64,000 nucleotides of DNA from positions 100,488 to 164,487 of the forward strand of contig NZ_LMMT01000006.1 of NCBI RefSeq assembly GCF_001422365.1, given 5' to 3'. The notes beneath the pieces are model-generated. The model made no database searches and was not told where the DNA came from. It saw nothing but the letters and a program-made list of their open reading frames with translations. Shown one piece after another: positions 1 to 8,142 of the stretch (the stretch's first letter is position 1; each line of letters begins with the position of its first letter). The translations under genes were made by a program, and so were the position numbers. This DNA is from Pseudorhodoferax sp. Leaf265 (GTDB taxonomy: Bacteria; Pseudomonadota; Gammaproteobacteria; Burkholderiales; Burkholderiaceae_C).

Positions 1-399
1 ATCGCGAACCGCATAAAGGGCCGTCGAGAACGGTGCTACCAAAACTGAACCCTCAGCGATGGGCCGACCACCCGGCATCGAGAGGATCGCGTGTCGTGGA
101 ACACATATGGATGCCGACCAGGCGCCACCGAAAGTCCCGCACACAGCGTCCCCAACTCTCAGTTGTTCGTCGATCCCTTCACCGATGGCGCTAACGATGC
201 CGGCGAACTCGCTGCCGGGAGTAAACGGCAAAGCAGGCTTGACCTGGTACTTTCCGCGGGCCAGCAGCAGGTCGACAAACGAGACGCCACAGGCATGCAC
301 CGACACACGGACCTCGCCCGGCTTGGGAGGTCTGTCCGGCAGGTCCACCACATGGATGGAGTCGTTCGGGTCGTAGCTCAAAACGCGCAGGGCTTTCAT
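1..399 (-). CDS. Quinone oxidoreductase-like MDR dehydrogenase, 3' part outside window
   Basis: The reverse strand from an ATG at 399 reads without a stop to the window edge, giving the first 133 residues. The opening MKALRVLSYDP and the stretch FTPGSEFAGIVSAIGEGI are typical of the GroES-like N-terminal domain of NADPH:quinone oxidoreductases in the medium-chain dehydrogenase superfamily. The full protein would be about 320 residues, so the Rossmann half is missing. No zinc-site cysteine pattern is visible, which fits the zinc-free quinone reductase branch. A GGGAGA ribosome site lies just upstream. It starts 13 bases after the crotonase stop at 413, so the two form one operon. The substrate is unknown; a role in redox handling of an enoyl or quinone intermediate is inference. 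Confidence 0.85.
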   Translation of the reverse strand, partial: MKALRVLSYDPNDSIHVVDLPDRPPKPGEVRVSVHACGVSFVDLLLARGKYQVKPALPFTPGSEFAGIVSAIGEGIDEQLRVGDAVCGTFGGAWSASICVPRHAILSMPGGRPIAEGSVLVAPFSTALYAVRD

Positions 400-412
400 G
401 CGAATCTCCCCA

Positions 413-1177
413 TCAGCGTCCGGTCCAGGCAGGTGCGCGCTTCTCGAAGAAAGCTCGGATACCCTCCTGCACATCCTCGCTTCCCGCAATCGCGTCTTTT
501 GCTTGCTGCGTTGCGCTCCATCCCGCGGCCTCGAGGTCGGTCTTCATGGCCTGCATCGCAGACAGGCACGCCTGCACGGCCAACGGGGCGTTTGCAACAA
601 CCTCGCCGGCCAGAACCAAGGCTTCATCGAGCGTGCGACCCGGTGGGACCAGCCTGTTGACCAAGCCCAGTGCGTGGGCACGGGCAGCGGTCAACGGCTT
701 CCCAGTCAAGACCATCTCGTTCGCCACATTGCTCGGCAGGCGTTCCAGAGACCGGAAGAGCGCGCCACAGGTCGGAACCAGACCTCGGCATACCTCCGGC
801 AAGGCAAAGCGGGCGTCATCGGCTGCGACGATCATGTCGCACGCAAGCGCGATCTCGAGACCGCCGCCGAAGGCTATTCCCTCCACTGCGGCCACCAATG
901 GCTTGCGCCGCCTCCGTCTGACAAGACCATATTCGCCGCCCCTGGCCGTGACGTAGTCACCCCCAGAGGTCAGGTCGCTTCCGGCACAGAACACGTTGTT
1001 GCCGCCGGTGAGAACGCCGGCCCGAACCTCAGGATCGTCGTCAAGCCTGTTGAGTGCGGCATCGAGAGCGTCCGCCATGGAGCGGTCGACGGCGTTGCGC
1101 TTGTTCTCGCGCCGCAAGGTGATGAGAAGAATGCCATCGCGCAGATGGACGTCCACAAGAGTAGAAGAGACTGTCAT
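413..1177 (-). CDS. Enoyl-CoA hydratase/isomerase family protein (crotonase)
   Basis: This 254-residue protein has the normal length of a single-domain crotonase. The oxyanion-hole segments are visible as FCAGSDLTSGG (about residue 63) and AFGGGLEIALACD (about residue 103). The two glutamates used by hydratases are both present, one in GGGLE and one in LPEVCRG, so genuine hydratase chemistry on an enoyl-CoA is plausible. It is the first gene of a leftward operon with the quinone oxidoreductase-like gene and diverges from the racemase-like gene at 1323. The shared 130-bp intergenic region carries one copy of the ATGG-N5-CCAT palindrome. The exact acyl substrate cannot be read from the sequence. 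Confidence 0.9.
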   Translation of the reverse strand: MTVSSTLVDVHLRDGILLITLRRENKRNAVDRSMADALDAALNRLDDDPEVRAGVLTGGNNVFCAGSDLTSGGDYVTARGGEYGLVRRRRRKPLVAAVEGIAFGGGLEIALACDMIVAADDARFALPEVCRGLVPTCGALFRSLERLPSNVANEMVLTGKPLTAARAHALGLVNRLVPPGRTLDEALVLAGEVVANAPLAVQACLSAMQAMKTDLEAAGWSATQQAKDAIAGSEDVQEGIRAFFEKRAPAWTGR

Positions 1178-1264
1178 CGTTGATGCTGACCGGCTTAGGG
1201 GGGGTAGATCGGCGCTGCCGTGAAGATTGAGTCCTAGGTACGGTGGCGATGATAAATGTATTAA

Positions 1265-1277
1265 ATGGATTTACCAT
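1265..1277. promoter_or_regulatory. Putative operator, ATGG-N5-CCAT palindrome, copy 1
   Basis: The sequence ATGGATTTACCAT is a 13-bp dyad followed by TAG. It sits between the divergent crotonase (starting 1177) and racemase-like (starting 1323) genes in an AT-rich patch. The same dyad occurs at 5054-5066 and 11347-11359. Its core TGG-N5-CCA is one mismatch from TGGTNNNACCA, the general half-site arrangement bound by FadR-type GntR regulators; that family assignment is inference. Confidence 0.6.
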
Positions 1278-1322
1278 TAGGGTTTTGGCTCAAAGGTCGA
1301 GCCTCACTTGACAAGGCGTCCC

Positions 1323-2429
1323 ATGTCACATGCATGCACAACTTCAGGTCCGCTTCGAGGGTTGAGGGTGGTTGAGTTCTCCGGCATCGGTCCGGGCCCA
1401 TTTGCCTGCATGATGTTGTCGGACATGGGTGCTGACGTGCTCACGATCGAACGACCTGGAGGCAAGCTGGGTGATCCGCACAACTTCACCGGTCGCGGGC
1501 GAACCGTCGTTGTGGCAGATTTGAAGGATCCGAAGGCGCGCAACGAAGTGCTCGGTTTGCTGGAGGGTGCAGACATCCTGGTCGAGGGCTTCAGGCCGGG
1601 TGTGATGGAGCGTCTCGGCCTTGGTCCGGATGCGGTTGCCGGGTGCAATCCTCGGCTGGTCTACGGCCGCATGACGGGTTGGGGGCAGGAGGGCCCACTG
1701 GCACACGCTGCGGGTCACGATCTGAACTACATCGCGATCAGTGGCGCCCTCCATGCCATCGGTCCCGCAGGAGGCGCTCCGGTGCCACCGCTGAATCTCG
1801 TGGGCGACTACGGAGGCGGGAGCTTGTACTTGGTCGTCGGGATACTGGCTGCGCTGCATGAGTCTCGCCAGTCAGGAATTGGCCAGGTGGTGGATGCGGC
1901 CATTTCCGATGGAGCAGCTTCGCTGATGACGCTATTCGCTGGCCTGCTCGCACAGGGGAGATTCGTCGAACGACGCGGGGAGAACACGCTGGACGGTGGT
2001 GCTCCCTACTATGGCGTCTATGAGACCAAGGATCGCGAATACGTCAGCCTCGGGGCGATCGAGCCGCAGTTCTTTCATGAGTTCTGCAAGCGGGCCGAGG
2101 TGGCATCATCGCTTTGGACTGCGCAGAACGACAAGACCCGATGCGCGGAACTGCGCGCTGAGCTGTCGCGCATCTTCGCGAGCAAAACGCAGGCGGAGTG
2201 GTGCGATCTTCTGGAAGGAACCGATGTTTGCTTCGCGCCAGTTCTGTCTTTGTCGAAAGCACCGGAGCACAGACACAATGTGGCGCGCCAGGCTTTCGTA
2301 GAGGTTTCCGGCGTCAGCCAACCGGCGCCCGCACCGAAGTTCTCGCGAACGCACTCCCGCGTTCAAGGTCCGGCACCAAAGACGGCGATCAGCCTCTCAG
2401 AGGCGAAGGCTCGGTGGCTGCGTGCATGA
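1323..2429 (+). CDS. Alpha-methylacyl-CoA racemase-like CoA-transferase family III protein
   Basis: This 368-residue CaiB/BaiF-family protein matches the racemase branch rather than true CoA transferases. The racemase catalytic triad can be placed: His132 in GHDLNY, Asp162 in VGDYGGGS and Glu247 in GAIEPQF. Their spacing (30 and 85 residues) equals that of His126, Asp156 and Glu241 in the mycobacterial enzyme. Such enzymes epimerise the methyl-bearing carbon of 2-methylacyl-CoA thioesters so that acyl-CoA dehydrogenases can act. An in-frame TTG lies at 1308, but ATG 1323 has an AAGG site seven bases upstream and gives the normal family N-terminus. It is transcribed alone and divergent from the crotonase. 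Confidence 0.88.
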   Translation: MSHACTTSGPLRGLRVVEFSGIGPGPFACMMLSDMGADVLTIERPGGKLGDPHNFTGRGRTVVVADLKDPKARNEVLGLLEGADILVEGFRPGVMERLGLGPDAVAGCNPRLVYGRMTGWGQEGPLAHAAGHDLNYIAISGALHAIGPAGGAPVPPLNLVGDYGGGSLYLVVGILAALHESRQSGIGQVVDAAISDGAASLMTLFAGLLAQGRFVERRGENTLDGGAPYYGVYETKDREYVSLGAIEPQFFHEFCKRAEVASSLWTAQNDKTRCAELRAELSRIFASKTQAEWCDLLEGTDVCFAPVLSLSKAPEHRHNVARQAFVEVSGVSQPAPAPKFSRTHSRVQGPAPKTAISLSEAKARWLRA

Positions 2430-2529
2430 ACCGTCGATTGTTCTTGCCGGGCCGGCCCCACTGCCGGCGCTGATCAGGACTTGATGGGGCCTAGTCTTCC
2501 ATCGCACGGCAATCCCGGAGTGCGCGGGG

Positions 2530-3213
2530 CTAAGTCCCGAGAAATTGGACCACCTGATCCAAGCAAGCCCTGCTGGTGCGAAACCCGTTCGCAGGATGTG
2601 TTGTGTCCTCGTGGCCGAATGAAATCGCACAGACCATTTTGCGGTCAGCGGCAATGCCTAGCTCGCGTTTTACCAGTGCGCTTTGTGTGGCCAAGGCCGC
2701 CTGGGCGATGGCCGCAACGCCATGTGCTTGCATGGACAGCAACAGGACTTGAACGTAGCCACCCACGTCCACAGCACCATAGACTCCCAGCCCCGGGTCG
2801 CTGGTGAGGATGGCGACATGCGGTGCGCCGAAGAGCCGGAAGTTCTCGCGAACCTGGCGCGCACCGGCTTCCTTGTCTCCGCGTTGCACTCCCACGGCCT
2901 CGTACAGTTGGAGCCCGCACTCGCGACGTCGATCGAGATATTCGTGGGTGTATTCGTGGGGAAATGGAAAGTCGCTGCCGCCCGGCTGCCTTGCATCGTA
3001 GGCGCTTAGGAGCGCGTTCCGCAGCCGCGACGTGGCGTCTCCCGTGGTGATCGCCACCTTCCAGGCCTGGGAGTTGCACCATGACGCGGTGCGTTGTGCG
3101 GTACTGAGAATGGACTCGATCGTCTCCTGGGCAACAGGCTTGTCGAGAAATGCGCGGCAGCTGTGGCGTTCAGTCAGGAGTTGGTGAAATACTGGAGTCG
3201 ATGTTTGGCTCAT
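2530..3213 (-). CDS. Nitroreductase family FMN oxidoreductase
   Basis: The 227-residue protein has the nitroreductase fold signature: the basic RHSCRAF motif near residue 16, which binds FMN phosphate, TASWCNSQAWKVAI around residue 42, and a C-terminal GVAAIAQAALA helix region. These flavoproteins transfer hydride from NAD(P)H to nitro groups, quinones, or in some pathways conjugated enones. It is the last gene of a leftward three-gene operon and overlaps the DUF35 gene by an ATGA, indicating translational coupling. That coupling to CoA-ester genes makes a role as an enone or quinone reductase in the pathway more likely than nitroaromatic reduction, but this is inference. Confidence 0.88.
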   Translation of the reverse strand: MSQTSTPVFHQLLTERHSCRAFLDKPVAQETIESILSTAQRTASWCNSQAWKVAITTGDATSRLRNALLSAYDARQPGGSDFPFPHEYTHEYLDRRRECGLQLYEAVGVQRGDKEAGARQVRENFRLFGAPHVAILTSDPGLGVYGAVDVGGYVQVLLLSMQAHGVAAIAQAALATQSALVKRELGIAADRKMVCAISFGHEDTTHPANGFRTSRACLDQVVQFLGT

Positions 3214-3716
3214 GTTGCGAGGGGTTGAGTAGTGGTTGTGGAAGGTGAGGTCGAGTCTGTTGCTGCAGAGTCAAGAGGGCCGATGTTGGAGTCGAGGCAT
3301 TGGCCCGCTGAGACGGCTTCATTGGAGCCGAGCTCAAACATCGGAACTGCGTAGCCATCTGCCGTGCGCTGCATCGTGACATTGACACGGTCGCCAATCG
3401 ACGCATCTTCCAGTTGGCCGACGAGGTTCGTAAGCAAGGTAACTCCCTCGTCCAGTTCGACATAGGCAATCGTGTATTGCCCATCCGCCTGGTAGACCTT
3501 GCTGAAGCTGTAGATGGTTCCAGCGCCGCTGGCTTCCATCCATTCGGTATCTCCAAGGCAGAAGGGACACAGCGGCCGTGGATAGAAATGGACTTGGCAG
3601 CAGGCGGTGCATCGCTTGATCAAAAGCCTTCCTTCCGCCGCTGCCTGCCAGTACGTGCGCGTGGCACTGTCGTCGATGACAGCGGGCAGGTTCGATTCGG
3701 TGGTCAGCGTGCTCAT
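3210..3716 (-). CDS. DUF35 zinc-ribbon/OB-fold protein, partner of the thiolase-fold enzyme
   Basis: This 168-residue protein has an N-terminal rubredoxin-like zinc ribbon (CTAC and CPFC pairs, residues about 36-55) followed by an OB-fold with the family motif GAGTIYSFSKVY. DUF35 proteins bind acyl-CoA and form complexes with thiolase-fold enzymes; in steroid side-chain breakdown the DUF35 protein or domain supports an Ltp2-type aldolase. Its ATG overlaps the stop of the thiolase-like gene by four bases, and its stop overlaps the nitroreductase start the same way, so stoichiometric co-production is expected. The C-terminal 25 residues are serine/threonine-rich and probably disordered. Confidence 0.85.
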   Translation of the reverse strand: MSTLTTESNLPAVIDDSATRTYWQAAAEGRLLIKRCTACCQVHFYPRPLCPFCLGDTEWMEASGAGTIYSFSKVYQADGQYTIAYVELDEGVTLLTNLVGQLEDASIGDRVNVTMQRTADGYAVPMFELGSNEAVSAGQCLDSNIGPLDSAATDSTSPSTTTTQPLAT

Positions 3717-4885
3717 TGCGATCGCTCCAGGATGAGGGTGGCACTGCCGTGCCGCGATCCGAGGAGGCCGCCCGTGCCCTGGGCGAGCGCGAGCGAGCAA
3801 TTCGGTACTTGAACCTTGGGGTGCGCTTCTCCACGCAGTTGCCGAACGGCCTCGATGATCTTGGTTATCCCTCCGCGGTTCGAGGGATGGTTGTTGCACA
3901 GGCCGCCGCCATCGGTGTTGATCGGCATGCGGCCGACGCCGGCGATCAGGTTGCCGTCCTGCACAAAGCGGCCGCCTTCTCCCTTCTTGCAAAAGCCGAG
4001 ATCCTCAAGCTGCATCAGCACCGTGATCGTGAAACTGTCGTAAATCGAGGCGTACTGGATGTCTCGAGGCTGGACCTTTGCTTCGTCGAATGCCAGGCGG
4101 CCCGAGAGTGCGGCCCCGGAGTAGGTGAGATCGACCCTGCCGCCCGCTTGCCCCTTGATTGTCTCGCCACTTCCGCGCACCGACACCAGAGGTCGCGAAA
4201 GCGATTCTGCGATCTCCGGGCGCACGACGATGAGCGCACCCCCACCGTCACTCACAACGCAGCAGTCCAGCTTGTGCAGGGGGCTGGCGATGAGCGCGGA
4301 TTCGACGACTTCCTCGACGGTTACGGGCTTGCGCAGCATCGCGTGTTCGTTGTACTGGGCGTGCTGCGATGCTGCCACCTTGATCCAGGCCAGCTGCTTC
4401 GACGTCGTGCCAAACTCGTGCATGTGGCGAGCTGCGGCCAGCGCGTACATGTTTAGTGTGGACGGGCGGTAGGGAAGCTCGAAGGCTGCATCGGGCGTTG
4501 CCGCTGCGCTGCCCCTTGACGAGCCCATGGCATTGGCGATCTCGGTCCGCGGGCGGCCTGCAAGGGTGATCAGGGCGATATTGCATTTTCCGGCCGCTAT
4601 CGCTTGTGCGGCATGGGCGACATGGACCAAGGGCGCGGATCCGCCGGTGTCGGTCGTGTCCACGTGCCGCAGTCGAAGTCCCATGTAGTCGGCCATGCTG
4701 AGAGCGCCGAGGCCAGGTGCATCGCCAGCACAGAAGTAGCCGTCGACATCGCCCAGGCTAAGCCCGGCATCCTGCAATGCTCCACGCGCGCACTCTGCAT
4801 GCAGCTGTGCGGTGGTCTTGTCGGGAGCCTTGCGCAACGGGTGCTCGAAGGCACCGACGATTGCTGCTGTCCGATGATTTCTCAT
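3713..4885 (-). CDS. Thiolase-fold protein of the SCP2/Ltp2 type, probable acyl-CoA lyase
   Basis: The 390-residue protein is collinear with SCP2-type thiolases, including YASIYDSFTITVLMQLEDLG and the GGGLCNNHPSNRGG loop that carries the thiolase histidine. Neither thiolase cysteine is at its expected place: the N-terminal nucleophile region reads DTTDTGGSAP, and the C-terminal position reads AQGTGG. Together with the fused-operon DUF35 partner this resembles Ltp2-type retro-aldolases, which cleave beta-hydroxyacyl-CoAs, rather than a classical beta-ketothiolase. The start at 4885 was chosen for its AAGGAGAC ribosome site and family-typical N-terminus; an upstream extension to 4969 lacks similarity. 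It leads the operon with DUF35 and nitroreductase. Confidence 0.82.
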   Translation of the reverse strand: MRNHRTAAIVGAFEHPLRKAPDKTTAQLHAECARGALQDAGLSLGDVDGYFCAGDAPGLGALSMADYMGLRLRHVDTTDTGGSAPLVHVAHAAQAIAAGKCNIALITLAGRPRTEIANAMGSSRGSAAATPDAAFELPYRPSTLNMYALAAARHMHEFGTTSKQLAWIKVAASQHAQYNEHAMLRKPVTVEEVVESALIASPLHKLDCCVVSDGGGALIVVRPEIAESLSRPLVSVRGSGETIKGQAGGRVDLTYSGAALSGRLAFDEAKVQPRDIQYASIYDSFTITVLMQLEDLGFCKKGEGGRFVQDGNLIAGVGRMPINTDGGGLCNNHPSNRGGITKIIEAVRQLRGEAHPKVQVPNCSLALAQGTGGLLGSRHGSATLILERSQ

Positions 4886-5053
4886 GTCACGTCTCCTTGC
4901 GTGGAACCAGTGGCCAAAAAACTGGCGCGGGGAACATCCACCGTCGAACTCCGCCGGCTCACAGTGCACATGGCTGCGCCAGCTGCGCTCCTTACGTGGC
5001 GGGTCGGCGACTTGAACAGCTCAACTGGATGGACAACTAACCTTCATTCTAGT

Positions 5054-5066
5054 ATGGTCAGTCCAT
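5054..5066. promoter_or_regulatory. Putative operator, ATGG-N5-CCAT palindrome, copy 2
   Basis: ATGGTCAGTCCAT followed by TAA lies in the 209-bp divergent region between the thiolase-fold operon and the dehydrogenase gene. It ends 16 bases before the AAGGAGG ribosome site at 5083-5089, so it would overlap the promoter or transcript start of the rightward operon. See copies at 1265 and 11347. Confidence 0.6.
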
Positions 5067-5094
5067 TAAATTGGTAATGCATAAGGAGGCATTT

Positions 5095-5868
5095 ATGGTG
5101 GAACTGGTGAGCTTGAAGGATCGGACGGTCGTGGTGACGGGTGCCGGCCAGGGGATCGGTGAAGGCATCACGCGTCTGGTCATCGAGCTGGGCGGCAATG
5201 TGGTCGCTGTCGATCGGAACGAAGAGACGTTGAAGAAGCTCGGGTCAGAGTTGCCGGCCGGCCGCCTCATGCCGGCTGTCGCGGACGTGTCCGATCCGGA
5301 GGCCGCCCAACGGGTGGTGGCACAAGCGGTGGAAAGGTTTGAACGCGTCGACGGACTGTGCAACAACGCCGGCATCACGCGGCCGGCGATGATGGACAAG
5401 ATGACGGTGAAAGACTGGCGCGATGTGCTGGACGTTCATCTGTCTGCTTCGTTCTTTTGGTCCCAGGCGCTGGGTCAGCATCTGATCGCGCGTGCCAAGG
5501 CTGGTGACACCAAAGGCGGATCGATCGTTAACATCTCGTCGGACGCAGGTCGCAAGGGTGCCATTGGCCAAGTCAACTATGCCGCCGCCAAGGCCGGCAT
5601 CCTGGGTGTGACGATGACGACCGCGCGCGAGTGGGGCAAGTACAACATTCGTGCGAACTCCATCTGTTTCGGCGTCGTGGAAACACCGATGACCGAAGTG
5701 ATCCGCGGTGACAAGTTCCGCGACAAGATCCTCAGCCAGATCCCGCTGGGTCGCTGGTCCACACCGGACGAGGTCGTCAAAGCGGTTTGCTTCCTGCTCT
5801 CGGACGCCGCGAGTTACGTGACCGGCCAGCATCTCGGCGTCAACGGCGGGTACCACATCAGCCTCTGA
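5095..5868 (+). CDS. SDR family oxidoreductase (NAD(P)-dependent dehydrogenase)
   Basis: This 257-residue classical short-chain dehydrogenase shows the nucleotide-binding TGAGQGIGEG at residues 15-24, the NNAG motif near residue 89, and the catalytic serine in NISSDAG with Tyr162 and Lys166 in YAAAK. It ends in the usual GQHLGVNGGY. The aspartate after beta-strand 2 (VAVDRN) suggests a preference for NAD over NADP. A perfect AAGGAGG five bases upstream fixes the start at 5095. It would oxidise a beta-hydroxyacyl-CoA or a ring hydroxyl in the pathway. It begins the rightward gene series that continues with MaoC, the dehydrogenase pair and a crotonase. Confidence 0.9.
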   Translation: MVELVSLKDRTVVVTGAGQGIGEGITRLVIELGGNVVAVDRNEETLKKLGSELPAGRLMPAVADVSDPEAAQRVVAQAVERFERVDGLCNNAGITRPAMMDKMTVKDWRDVLDVHLSASFFWSQALGQHLIARAKAGDTKGGSIVNISSDAGRKGAIGQVNYAAAKAGILGVTMTTAREWGKYNIRANSICFGVVETPMTEVIRGDKFRDKILSQIPLGRWSTPDEVVKAVCFLLSDAASYVTGQHLGVNGGYHISL

Positions 5869-6054
5869 CGCCATGCAGGCGAGGAGCGGAGCCCAAGAGG
5901 TCGGCTGGTGCTCCTGCGCCGCGAGGTGGCGACGCACGGGCGTTGCATAGCGAAGTGCCTGCACAGACTGTGAGCAGGCCTCTCACGCCAGAATGTCTAT
6001 CCATCCTGGCATGTTCGAGTCTCAAGTGCCGCATTGCGGCGAAGCGGAGCATGA

Positions 6055-6927
6055 ATGCTCAACTACCAGAAGATCAAGTCGTGGGCGCCGCAGGACGTTC
6101 GCCACCACTACACCCGCAAAGACACCATCCTCTACAACCTCGGGCTCGGCTTTGGCATGAACCCAGTGGATCCGGCCGAGCTGCGTTACGTTTATGAGGA
6201 AGAGCTCAGCGCTCTTCCGACGATGTGCAGCGTGCTGGCGACCCCTGGCTTCTGGATGAAGGACCACCCCGAGTTCGGGATCGACTACCTGCGGCTGGTG
6301 CATGGTGAGCAGAAGGTCGTCATGCACCGCGCCCTCGCGCCTGAGGGCACGGTTTACGGACGGACCCGTGTGACCCGCATCGTTGACAAAGGTGCGACCA
6401 AGGGGGCTCTTGTCACCGTGGAGCGCCAAATCCTGGAGTCGGGAACCCTGGAGACGATTGCGTCGATCGATCAGGTCTACTTCTGCCGCGGCGATGGCGG
6501 ATTCTCCGAAGGCGGGGCTTCAGACTTGCCCGAGGCAGTCGACAACTTCGTGCCTACGCGGGATCCGGATGGCCAACTGACGAGCCAGCTCGCAACGAAC
6601 GCTGCGCTGCTCTATCGGCTATCCGGCGACTGGAATCCCTTGCATGCCGACCCGGCCGTGGCGAAGAAGGCAGGGTTCGACAAGCCGATCTTGCACGGAC
6701 TTGCGACCTACGGGGTAGCTTGCCGCATGCTCACGACGCACCTTCACCAGGTCGGCCTTGGCGAGATCACGTCGTTTGCTGCGCGGCTGTCCGCGCCGGT
6801 GTTTCCCGGCGACGTGCTGCAGCTGCGCTTCTGGCTCGACGAGACGGATCTTCGCTTCGACGCCGAAGTTGCCGAGCGCGGTGTGAGGGTGCTGTCAAAC
6901 GGAACAGCCACCCTGGCAGCCAAGTGA
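6055..6927 (+). CDS. MaoC-like enoyl-CoA hydratase (hydratase 2 family)
   Basis: The 290-residue protein has the double hot-dog layout of MaoC hydratases. The hydratase-2 signature is clear near residue 190: the segment GDWNPLHADPAVAKKAGF supplies the catalytic aspartate and histidine, and KPILHGLATYG follows. The N-terminal half (residues 1-150) is the non-catalytic hot-dog that accommodates bulky acyl chains. Such enzymes add water to trans-2-enoyl-CoAs with R stereochemistry, directly after acyl-CoA dehydrogenases. A 186-bp gap separates it from the SDR gene, without an obvious terminator, and 40 bases separate it from the first acyl-CoA dehydrogenase, so it is probably co-transcribed with both. 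Confidence 0.87.
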   Translation: MLNYQKIKSWAPQDVRHHYTRKDTILYNLGLGFGMNPVDPAELRYVYEEELSALPTMCSVLATPGFWMKDHPEFGIDYLRLVHGEQKVVMHRALAPEGTVYGRTRVTRIVDKGATKGALVTVERQILESGTLETIASIDQVYFCRGDGGFSEGGASDLPEAVDNFVPTRDPDGQLTSQLATNAALLYRLSGDWNPLHADPAVAKKAGFDKPILHGLATYGVACRMLTTHLHQVGLGEITSFAARLSAPVFPGDVLQLRFWLDETDLRFDAEVAERGVRVLSNGTATLAAK

Positions 6928-6967
6928 CCGTTTGCGATCGAGAGCACGACAACAGGACGATGCAATC

Positions 6968-8140
6968 ATGGACATAACACTATCGGATCAGCAGGCGACC
7001 TTCCAGAAAGAAGTGCGAGCGTTCATCGACGCACGGCTTCCCACGGACACGCGCGATCGCCTGCGCAGAGGGTTCGCTGCGACCAAGCAGGACACCGTCA
7101 CATTCCAGCGCATCCTGAATGAGCGTGGCTGGGCGGCGCCGCATTGGCCCAAGCGCTATGGCGGTGCGGAGTTGGGCCAGGTCGAGCGTCTCATCTTGCT
7201 GGATGAGATCTTTCGGGCCTCTGCGCCGTTGCCCCAGGTGTTCAACATCACCATGCTTGGGCCCGTACTGTTGCAGTTCGGCACAGAGGACCAGAAGAGC
7301 TTCTTCCTGCCCAAGCTGCTGAACATGGATCTGTGGTTCTGCCAGGGGTTCTCGGAGCCTGAGGCGGGGTCAGATCTGGCTTCGTTGAGGACGCGAGCCG
7401 AGCGCGAAGGTGACTTTTATGTGGTGAACGGGCAGAAGATCTGGACCACCTCCGCGCATCACGCCGACTGGATCTTCTGCCTCGTGCGGACGAGCACGGA
7501 AGCGAAGAAGCAGGATGGCATTAGCTTCTTGCTCGTCGACCTGCGACAACCTGGAATCACCGTTCGCCCGATTCCATCGATCGACGGCATGCACCACCTC
7601 AACGAGGTCTTCTTCGACAACGTCCGGGTGCCCGTGTGCAACCTGGTCGGCGAAGAGGGGCGTGGCTGGAGCTACGCCAGGTTTTTGCTGTCCAACGAGC
7701 GTACGGGCATCGCCAACGTTGGACTGTGCCGCGAGCGCTGGAACTACGCCGTCGAGATCTCCAACGCACATCAACGCGACGGCCATGCCCTGGCTCAGCT
7801 TCCGGGTGTCCGAAAGGAGCTTGCGGTTCTCGACGCTGAGATTCGCAGTCTCGAGATGACGAACTGGCGACTGCTGCTGTCGCCCGACACATGTGCCGTG
7901 CCTCAGGCGTTCGCGTCGGTCCTGAAGCTCAAAGGCAGCGAGGTCCAGCAAAGAGTGCTGGCTCTTCTCGCGAAGCTGGCAGGCGCAGATGGCCTGCGGG
8001 CTGCCAGCGATCTGCCAAACGGCTCCTCGGATTGGGCGTCCCCGTTGGTCTCGCGGTACTTCTTCAGCCGCGCCTCGAGCATCTACGGCGGAGCCAGCGA
8101 GGTCCAAAAGGACATTCTTTCAAAGACATTCTTGAGCTAG
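6968..8140 (+). CDS. Acyl-CoA dehydrogenase, likely catalytic subunit of a heteromer
   Basis: The protein is 390 residues, a standard acyl-CoA dehydrogenase length, with FAD/substrate segments CQGFSEPEAGSDLASLRT and IWTTSAHHADW. The C-terminal motif reads IYGGASEVQ, so glycine replaces the glutamate that serves as base in IYEGTSEIQ enzymes. A glutamate in LLSNERTG aligns with the alternative base position known from isovaleryl- and long-chain dehydrogenases, so activity is likely kept. A start at 6968 is preferred over upstream codons because MDITLSDQQ matches family N-termini. It is followed two bases after its stop by a second dehydrogenase gene, as in alpha2-beta2 FadE pairs. Confidence 0.88.
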   Translation: MDITLSDQQATFQKEVRAFIDARLPTDTRDRLRRGFAATKQDTVTFQRILNERGWAAPHWPKRYGGAELGQVERLILLDEIFRASAPLPQVFNITMLGPVLLQFGTEDQKSFFLPKLLNMDLWFCQGFSEPEAGSDLASLRTRAEREGDFYVVNGQKIWTTSAHHADWIFCLVRTSTEAKKQDGISFLLVDLRQPGITVRPIPSIDGMHHLNEVFFDNVRVPVCNLVGEEGRGWSYARFLLSNERTGIANVGLCRERWNYAVEISNAHQRDGHALAQLPGVRKELAVLDAEIRSLEMTNWRLLLSPDTCAVPQAFASVLKLKGSEVQQRVLALLAKLAGADGLRAASDLPNGSSDWASPLVSRYFFSRASSIYGGASEVQKDILSKTFLS

Positions 8141-8142
8141 CC

